Shown: positions 1-4,528 of the stretch, piece after piece
Layout: each line of letters begins with the position of its first letter
Numbering within the stretch: the first letter of the stretch is position 1
Assembly (NCBI GenBank): GCA_934541205.1
Contig: CAKTDK010000086.1
Span: 1-7,367 of the forward strand
Direction of reading: 5' to 3'
Origin: an uncultured Eubacteriales bacterium
GTDB lineage: Bacteria; Bacillota; Clostridia; Oscillospirales; RGIG7773
Length of the DNA stretch: 7,367 nt
Position numbers and translations under genes: made by a program
The notes under the pieces: model-generated
What the model was told of the DNA's origin: nothing
Databases searched by the model: none
What the model saw: only the letters and a program-made list of their open reading frames with translations

Positions 1-194
1 GCATTACATAGGCTTTTACAAAGGGGATCAGGATATCTGTTTAATTCAACATCATTAAGACACTGGTTATAATCAAGTATTTGTTTGGGAATTTTTATAT
101 AGCTTTCATTAGCATCAAGCTTTATTTTATATTTATTTTCACTTGGATCATAAGGAGCAAGTTTTTTTGCCCTTTCACTTATATATTCTTTCAT
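1..194 (-). CDS. hisC: Histidinol-phosphate aminotransferase, N-terminal part (cut by window edge)
   Basis: HisC is a PLP-dependent class I/II aminotransferase that converts imidazole-acetol phosphate and glutamate to histidinol phosphate in the cytoplasm. Only the first 64 codons lie in the window. The protein begins MKEYISERAKKLAPYD and then shows the family's N-terminal substrate-contact region, LDANES (about residues 29-34), followed by ELNRYPDP (about residues 51-58). The PLP lysine lies outside the window. The ATG overlaps the hisD stop as ATGA, a 4-base overlap typical of translational coupling. A weak Shine-Dalgarno-like AAAGGT sits about 10 bases upstream, inside hisD. A HisC-like aminotransferase of another pathway cannot be excluded from 64 residues alone, but the place directly after hisD makes hisC by far the best call. 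Confidence 0.92.
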   Translation of the reverse strand, partial: MKEYISERAKKLAPYDPSENKYKIKLDANESYIKIPKQILDYNQCLNDVELNRYPDPLCKSLCN

Positions 195-1477
195 TTTAAT
201 CTTACCTTTACAGAATTTGCATGAGCGGTAAGTCCTTCGCTGTTTGCAAATTTGATAACTTTTTCTCCGTCTTTTTGAAGCGCTTCTTCAGAATAATAAA
301 TAAAACTTGATCTTTTTACAAAACTGTCAACTGATAACGGAGAGAAAAATTTAGCTGTTTTTCCTGTAGGAAGAACATGATTAGGCCCTGCAAAATAGTC
401 GCCTATCGGTTCCGGCGAATAACTTCCGAGGAATATTGAACCTGCATTATCAAGCTGTCCCAAATATGTAATCGGATTTTCTGTAACTACCTCTAAATGT
501 TCGGGAGCCACATAATTTGCTATTTTTATAGCTTGATTTACATCTTTTGCAATTATTATGGCGCCGAAATCTTTAAGAGATTTTTTAATTATTTCTTCTC
601 TTTCAAGAGTTTTTGATTGTTTTTCAAGTTCACAGATAGTTTCATCAGCAATTTTTTCGTCAGTAACGACAAGAATAGAAGACGCCAAAACATCATGTTC
701 TGCCTGGCTCATCATATCAGCAGCCAAAAATTTAGGATTAGCTGTTTTATCAGCAATTATAAGGATTTCAGACGGACCTGCAACCATATCAATGTCTACA
801 ATTCCGAATAAATTCTTTTTGGCAGTGGCTACAAAAATATTTCCGGGACCTACAATTTTGTCAACTTTTTCAATGCTTTCTGTTCCAAAGGCTAAAGCGG
901 CAATAGCCTGTGCTCCCCCCGCTTTATAAATCTTTGTGACTCCGGCAATTTTTGCAGCGGCAAGAATATTTTTATTAATACTTCCATCTTTTAACGGAGG
1001 CGTTACCATAATAATTTCTTTTACTCCTGCTACTTTTGCGGGAATGGCGTTCATTAAAACGCTTGACGGATATGCTGCTGTTCCGCCGGGAACATAAATT
1101 CCTACTTTTTCAAGACCTCGTACTCTTTGTCCTAAAATAACGTTATTTTCTTTTGTATTAATAAAACTTTGAGTTTTTTGGCGTTTATGAAAATCCTCAA
1201 TATTTTCAGCAGCTTCTTTTAAAATATTGATATATTCTTCAGAAACATTTTTAAAAGCCTCTTCTATTTCTTTTTCTGAAACTGCAAAATCATCTATTTT
1301 TACTTTGTCAAATTTTTCAGTATATTCTTTTAACGCCGTATCTTTTCTGTTTTTGATATCTATTATAATATCGTTTACTATTTTGTTTACATCAAAAGTT
1401 ATATCATCGCTTCTGTCTTTAATAGAATCAAGAAATTTATATTCGTTTATTCCGTCTGCAAAAATCTTACTTATCAT
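191..1477 (-). CDS. hisD: Histidinol dehydrogenase
   Basis: HisD is a cytoplasmic, zinc-dependent, NAD-linked enzyme that oxidises L-histidinol through histidinal to L-histidine, the last two steps of the pathway. The 428-residue product is full length for the family, and all key residues are visible. The zinc ligands correspond to Gln258 and His261 (in MSQAEHD), Asp360 (in GDYFAGPNHVLPTG) and His419 (in EGLTAHANS). The catalytic Glu326-His327 pair is in VAPEHLE, and His367 and Glu414 are also present. The nucleotide-binding part shows PGGTAAYPSS (130-139), AGGAQAIAALAFGTESI (186-202) and VGPGN (209-213). The ATG lies 11 bases inside the 3' end of hisG and has an AGGTGA Shine-Dalgarno at about 1484-1489, 6-7 bases upstream, which supports this start. 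Its TGA overlaps the hisC ATG. Nothing suggests damage. Confidence 0.98.
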   Translation of the reverse strand: MISKIFADGINEYKFLDSIKDRSDDITFDVNKIVNDIIIDIKNRKDTALKEYTEKFDKVKIDDFAVSEKEIEEAFKNVSEEYINILKEAAENIEDFHKRQKTQSFINTKENNVILGQRVRGLEKVGIYVPGGTAAYPSSVLMNAIPAKVAGVKEIIMVTPPLKDGSINKNILAAAKIAGVTKIYKAGGAQAIAALAFGTESIEKVDKIVGPGNIFVATAKKNLFGIVDIDMVAGPSEILIIADKTANPKFLAADMMSQAEHDVLASSILVVTDEKIADETICELEKQSKTLEREEIIKKSLKDFGAIIIAKDVNQAIKIANYVAPEHLEVVTENPITYLGQLDNAGSIFLGSYSPEPIGDYFAGPNHVLPTGKTAKFFSPLSVDSFVKRSSFIYYSEEALQKDGEKVIKFANSEGLTAHANSVKVRLK

Positions 1478-2108
1478 CTTTATTCACCTGTTCTCTCAAT
1501 AAATTTACAAATTTATAGATTTCATCTTTTCTAATTTTAATACTTGCGATATTTACAATAAGCCTTGCGGAAATATCACATATATTTTCATAAACTTCAA
1601 GTCCGTTTTCCTTTAGTGTGGAACCTGTTTCCACAATATCCACTATCGCGTCGGATAAACCCAAAAGCGGAGCAAGTTCTACGCTTCCGTCAATTTTTAT
1701 AATTTCAACGTCCATATTTTTGGAAGAGAAAAAATTTTTTGTAACATTAGGATATTTTGTAGCAATTTTTTTTACGTTATATCCGCTGTAAAAATTATAA
1801 CCTTTTTTACCTGCCAATGCAAACCTGCATTTTCCGAAATTTAGATCAAGAATTTCATAAAACGATGTTCCGCATTCCAAAATAGTGTCTTTTCCCACTA
1901 TTCCCATATCGCATACACCGTGTTCTACATAAGTAATTACGTCGTTTGCTTTTGCAAGTATTACTTCAAGATTAATATCCGGTATATGTAAAATTAATTT
2001 TCTGCCTTTATTGTTAAGTTCATCACAGTTAAGTCCTGCGTTTTCAAGCATTTTTACTATATGTTTTTCAAGTCTTCCTTTAGTAAGAGCTATTTTTAAA
2101 GGTTTCAT
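1467..2108 (-). CDS. hisG: ATP phosphoribosyltransferase, short-form catalytic subunit
   Basis: HisG catalyses the committed first step of histidine synthesis, joining ATP and PRPP to give phosphoribosyl-ATP. At 213 residues it is the short form (HisGS), which lacks the C-terminal regulatory ACT-like domain of the long form. This form depends on HisZ for activity and feedback by histidine, and hisZ is directly upstream. Visible motifs are the N-terminal IALTKGRLEK (6-15), the segment AKANDVITYVEHGVCDMGIVGKD broken here as AKANDVITYVEHG (52-64) and CDMGIVGKD (66-74), the segment DGSVELAPLLGLSDAI (140-155), and the PRPP-binding loop DIVETGSTL (157-165). The ATG overlaps the hisZ TGA by 4 bases, and AGAGGTGA at 2113-2120 is a strong ribosome binding site. 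The end overlaps hisD by 11 bases. Confidence 0.98.
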   Translation of the reverse strand: MKPLKIALTKGRLEKHIVKMLENAGLNCDELNNKGRKLILHIPDINLEVILAKANDVITYVEHGVCDMGIVGKDTILECGTSFYEILDLNFGKCRFALAGKKGYNFYSGYNVKKIATKYPNVTKNFFSSKNMDVEIIKIDGSVELAPLLGLSDAIVDIVETGSTLKENGLEVYENICDISARLIVNIASIKIRKDEIYKFVNLLREQVNKDDK

Positions 2109-3310
2109 AAAGTCACCTCTTTAGTTTCTTCATTTATAATAATAAGTTTTTTACAGTTTATATCTTTACAAAGCATTTTGGTTTCTTCAACAGTATTTTT
2201 ATATGATATGAGCACTTTATAACCTTTTGAAATTAAATCAAAATATTTTTCGTAACCTTGTTTTTCTTTTCCTTTTTCATAAAATATAACGTAATCAATA
2301 TTGTATTCATTTTTTTCTATAAACTCTGACATAGTTATTTTACAGAAAAAATCTATGTCAATGGCAAATCCGATAGCAGGCAACGGTTTTCCGAATTTTT
2401 CTATTAAATTGTCATATCTCCCACCGGATAAAAAGTAGTCGCCAAAATCGTCTGCATAACAGCGAAATACTATACCTGTATAGTAATTAATTTCATTGAT
2501 AAGACCTAAGTCGATATGTATTTTATCAGCAATATCAAGCCCTTTTATTATATCATATATCTCTTTTATATAATCAAGATATTTTACTGCTGAAGTATTT
2601 TTTAAAACATTATACGCTGTTTCAAAAGTCTCGCTTGAACCGAAAAGTTCCGGAAGTTTTTTTAATGCGGTAACATAAGCGTTATTTTCGTATTGTGACA
2701 TTAAATCATTTAAAGCGGCAAAATTTTTGTTTTCTATATATTCTCTTACTTTTTCAAAGTCTTCATTATGAAAATTTATTCCGCTGCATAATTCTTTAAA
2801 AATACCTACATGGCCTATTTCAAGAACAAATTTATTTATGTTACATTTTTTAATTGCTTTAATTGCAGTAATTATAATATCAATATCGGATTTTATAGAG
2901 TTATCTCCGATAAGTTCAACACCGTTTTGAGTAGACTCGTCTTTTTTACCGTAATTTATTTTATTTAAAGAAAAAATATTCTGATTATAAAATAACTTTA
3001 GAGGAAGCTTTTCATTTTCTAATCTGTTTCCGACAATTCTTGCAATGGGAACGGTATTATCAGGTCTTAAAAGCTGAATATCTCCTTTTCCGTCAATCAT
3101 TTTATATGATTTTTCAATATCAATTTCAGCGTTTTGATAAACGTCCATATACTCTACAGTAGGGGTAATTACTTCTCTGTATCCAAGCTCTCTGTATAAA
3201 GAAGATAAATTGCGTTCAATTTTTCTTTTTGCATAACATTCATCAAACAATATATCTGACATTCCTTTTGGAATTCGGAATTTATTTTTAAGCATATCAT
3301 TAAACCTCAT
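2105..3310 (-). CDS. hisZ: ATP phosphoribosyltransferase regulatory subunit (HisRS-like)
   Basis: HisZ is a catalytically inactive paralogue of histidyl-tRNA synthetase that assembles with short HisG into the active, histidine-inhibited enzyme. The class II synthetase fold is recognisable: IPKGMSDIL (13-21), a motif-2 region with LLRPDNTVPIARI (80-92), the HisA-like INYYTGIVF (274-282), and motif 3 with GGRYDNLIEKFG and PAIGFAID (296-318). The arginine-rich motif-2 loop and the RGLDYY-type arginine needed for tRNA charging are not there; the corresponding stretch reads INEINYY. This, and hisG following with a 4-base overlap, argue for HisZ over HisRS. The last 70 or so residues form a diverged C-terminal region. 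The coordinates use the longest ATG form (401 residues). The internal ATG at 3293-3295 (Met6, 396 residues) has a better-placed Shine-Dalgarno and is probably the real start. This is the first gene of the operon. Confidence 0.95.
   Translation of the reverse strand: MRFNDMLKNKFRIPKGMSDILFDECYAKRKIERNLSSLYRELGYREVITPTVEYMDVYQNAEIDIEKSYKMIDGKGDIQLLRPDNTVPIARIVGNRLENEKLPLKLFYNQNIFSLNKINYGKKDESTQNGVELIGDNSIKSDIDIIITAIKAIKKCNINKFVLEIGHVGIFKELCSGINFHNEDFEKVREYIENKNFAALNDLMSQYENNAYVTALKKLPELFGSSETFETAYNVLKNTSAVKYLDYIKEIYDIIKGLDIADKIHIDLGLINEINYYTGIVFRCYADDFGDYFLSGGRYDNLIEKFGKPLPAIGFAIDIDFFCKITMSEFIEKNEYNIDYVIFYEKGKEKQGYEKYFDLISKGYKVLISYKNTVEETKMLCKDINCKKLIIINEETKEVTL
3301..3308 (-). promoter_or_regulatory. 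Likely ribosome binding site for hisZ, deciding start at 3295
   Basis: Read on the minus strand, the sequence ATGAGGTTTAATGATATG contains GAGGT, with about 8 bases to the second in-frame ATG (3293-3295). This is a good Shine-Dalgarno at normal distance. The first ATG (3308-3310) is preceded only by AAAGTGAA, a poor match placed too close to the codon. The first ATG would also leave a leader of only about a dozen bases from the best predicted transcription start. Both facts favour translation from Met6. Confidence 0.6.
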
Positions 3311-3329
3311 TTCACTTTAGCTAATTAAA

Positions 3330-3358
3330 AGATTAACATACAAAAATTATATTGTCAA
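3330..3358 (-). promoter_or_regulatory. SigA-type promoter of the his operon
   Basis: On the minus strand a perfect -35 TTGACA (3353-3358) is followed after 17 bases by TAATCT (3330-3335). That is only a partial -10 match, but it carries a TGT directly in front, as in extended -10 promoters. Transcription would begin near 3322-3324, giving a leader of roughly 27 bases to the ATG at 3295. An overlapping alternative is TTGATA (3367-3372), a 15-base spacer and a perfect TATAAT (3346-3351), which would start near 3339. I cannot decide between them, but either leaves a leader shorter than 50 bases. Confidence 0.65.
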
Positions 3359-3396
3359 GTCAGTAATATCAACAAAATAAAATAAAAAATTCAATT

Positions 3397-3453
3397 ATTT
3401 TATATAAAATTTATAAAGTAAATATTTTTTAAAATTTTACTTATTTAGTAAAA
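3397..3453. promoter_or_regulatory. AT-rich inverted repeats between the divergent promoters, possible operator
   Basis: A perfect 14-base palindrome, ATTTTATATAAAAT, lies at 3397-3410. Next to it are three related half-sites: AAGTAAA (3416-3422), TTTTACT (3435-3441) and AGTAAAA (3447-3453). The last two form a 7-base inverted repeat with a 5-base gap. The first pairs with the middle one as AAGTAAA/TTTACTT across 13 bases. They sit just upstream of the plus-strand -35 and between the two promoters, where a regulator could bind. The region is almost pure A+T, so such repeats arise easily by chance, and I recognise no known regulator box. Confidence 0.25.
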
Positions 3454-3461
3454 ATTAATCA

Positions 3462-3490
3462 TTGTAAAAACTATATACAATTGTTATAAT
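3462..3490 (+). promoter_or_regulatory. SigA-type promoter of the SH3b-C39 gene
   Basis: A -35 TTGTAA (3462-3467, four of six matches to TTGACA) is followed by a 17-base spacer and a perfect TATAAT (3485-3490). A TG one base before the -10 makes it an extended -10 promoter. Transcription would begin near 3497-3498, giving a leader of about 23 bases before the ATG at 3521. This looks like vegetative sigma-factor control rather than a sporulation promoter. Confidence 0.75.
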
Positions 3491-3509
3491 ATCCACGAAA
3501 AAAATAATT

Positions 3510-3516
3510 GAGGTGA
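3510..3516 (+). promoter_or_regulatory. Ribosome binding site of the SH3b-C39 gene
   Basis: GAGGTGA lies about 5 bases before the ATG at 3521. It is strong and well placed, and it fixes the start just ahead of a clear signal peptide. Confidence 0.8.
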
Positions 3517-3520
3517 AAAA

Positions 3521-4483
3521 ATGAAAAAGTTTTTATCAATAATATTAATTTTATCAATAAGTGTTGTTACTCTTTCGCTAACAACTGTAACAAATGCAGC
3601 TACTGCAACTTCAACAGCAGGTGTAGTATCCACTTCAAGCACTTCTTTGAATATAAGAAGCAGTAACTCAACAAATTCTCCTATTATAGCATCATTAAAA
3701 AAAGGAAGTTATGTAACTTTAATTTCAAAATCAGGCTCATGGTGGTATGTTGAATACGAAAAAAATAAGTATGGATATTGTCATTCAGATTTTATAAAAC
3801 AAATTACAAGCAGTACTTCTATTGTCAATATTCAGTCGGGAAGTTTAAATGTAAGAAGCGGCGCGGGAACGTCTTATACAATAATAGGAAAACTTTTAAA
3901 AGGAGAAAATGTAATTGTTCTTTCTTCTTCGTCAAATTGGAGCAAAATTTTATATAACGGTACTAAAATTGGATATGTAAGCAGTCAATATTTATCTTCA
4001 AATAATTATAAAGCAATAAGTCTGAATTTACCTAATTTTAAACAAACAGACAGCAGATGGGCTAACGTAAAAATAGCAAATTCAGGAAAAACCATTGCTC
4101 AAATAGGCTGTACTACTACTGCGATAGCAATGATGGAATCTTATCGTACCGGAAAAACCATATTTCCGGATGCAATGTCAAAAAAATTGTCTTATTCTTC
4201 ATCCGGAGATCTTTACTGGCCAAGTGATTATCAAGTTGTATTAAACAGTTCAGGATATCTAAAATCTTTTTATGATATCTTAAAGCAAGGGAAACCTATC
4301 CTATTCGGCGCTAAAAATTCTTACGGTAAACAACATTGGGTAGTAATTACAGGATATACAGGCGGAGAATCTCTTTCTGCTTCTAAATTTACTGTTAATG
4401 ATCCAGGCTCAAACAGCCGTACCAATTTACAGCAGTTTTTAAATGCATATCCTAATTTTTATAAATATTTTTACTATAAGTAA
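3521..4483 (+). CDS. Secreted protein with two bacterial SH3 domains and a C39-like cysteine peptidase domain
   Basis: The 320-residue product starts with a typical Sec signal peptide: MKKF, a hydrophobic core to about residue 23, and a likely cleavage after TNA (Ala26) or Ala27. Two SH3b domains follow at about 34-95 and 100-159, each with the family's LN-[IV]-RS start (LNIRSS, LNVRSGAGTS), a K-x-G turn (KKGSYV, KGENV) and an aromatic or GY ending. Such domains often bind peptidoglycan. Residues about 165-318 resemble the C39-like family 2 peptidase domain: LPNFKQTDSRWAN, then Cys197 in IGCTTTAIAMM, His272 in QHWVVITGY and Asp294 in VNDPG, a full Cys-His-Asp set. No LPXTG anchor, lipobox or second membrane segment is seen, so it is probably exported and held to the wall by the SH3b domains. 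The substrate is unknown; wall peptide or extracellular protein is inferred. It has its own promoter and terminator and no operon partner. Confidence 0.85.
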   Translation: MKKFLSIILILSISVVTLSLTTVTNAATATSTAGVVSTSSTSLNIRSSNSTNSPIIASLKKGSYVTLISKSGSWWYVEYEKNKYGYCHSDFIKQITSSTSIVNIQSGSLNVRSGAGTSYTIIGKLLKGENVIVLSSSSNWSKILYNGTKIGYVSSQYLSSNNYKAISLNLPNFKQTDSRWANVKIANSGKTIAQIGCTTTAIAMMESYRTGKTIFPDAMSKKLSYSSSGDLYWPSDYQVVLNSSGYLKSFYDILKQGKPILFGAKNSYGKQHWVVITGYTGGESLSASKFTVNDPGSNSRTNLQQFLNAYPNFYKYFYYK

Positions 4484-4493
4484 TTAAATTATT

Positions 4494-4528
4494 AAAACCT
4501 ATCGGATTTTTCTTCCGATAGGTTTTTT
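4494..4528. terminator. Bidirectional rho-independent terminator between the SH3b-C39 gene and polC
   Basis: AAAACCTATCGGA (4494-4506) pairs perfectly with TCCGATAGGTTTT (4514-4526) around a 7-base loop. The strong core is the 9-pair CCTATCGGA/TCCGATAGG. On the plus strand the core is followed by six T residues (4523-4528), a strong terminator 10 bases after the SH3b-C39 stop codon. On the minus strand the core is followed by TTTTAATAATTT, a weaker but usable tract, so the same hairpin probably also ends polC transcripts. The polC stop codon is only 2 bases from the stem. Confidence 0.9.

Noticed and set aside
558..929. Open frame of 123 codons on the plus strand, with smaller ones at 617-811 and 1227-1502
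   Set aside because: They lie opposite hisD, whose protein is fully conserved. The translations look like no family, and I see no promoter or ribosome binding site for them.
1467..2108. HisG truncated by loss of its C-terminal domain
   Set aside because: 213 residues is the normal length of the short form, which occurs with HisZ, and hisZ is adjacent.
2105..3310. Histidyl-tRNA synthetase (HisS) as the identity of the HisRS-like gene
   Set aside because: The arginines of the motif-2 loop and the RGLDYY arginine are missing, and the gene is coupled to a short-form hisG. Both fit HisZ.
3311..3520. Small gene, riboswitch or small RNA in the divergent spacer
   Set aside because: The spacer is almost pure A+T with no stable GC-containing hairpin, no T-box sequence and no open frame with a ribosome binding site. 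Promoter elements account for it.
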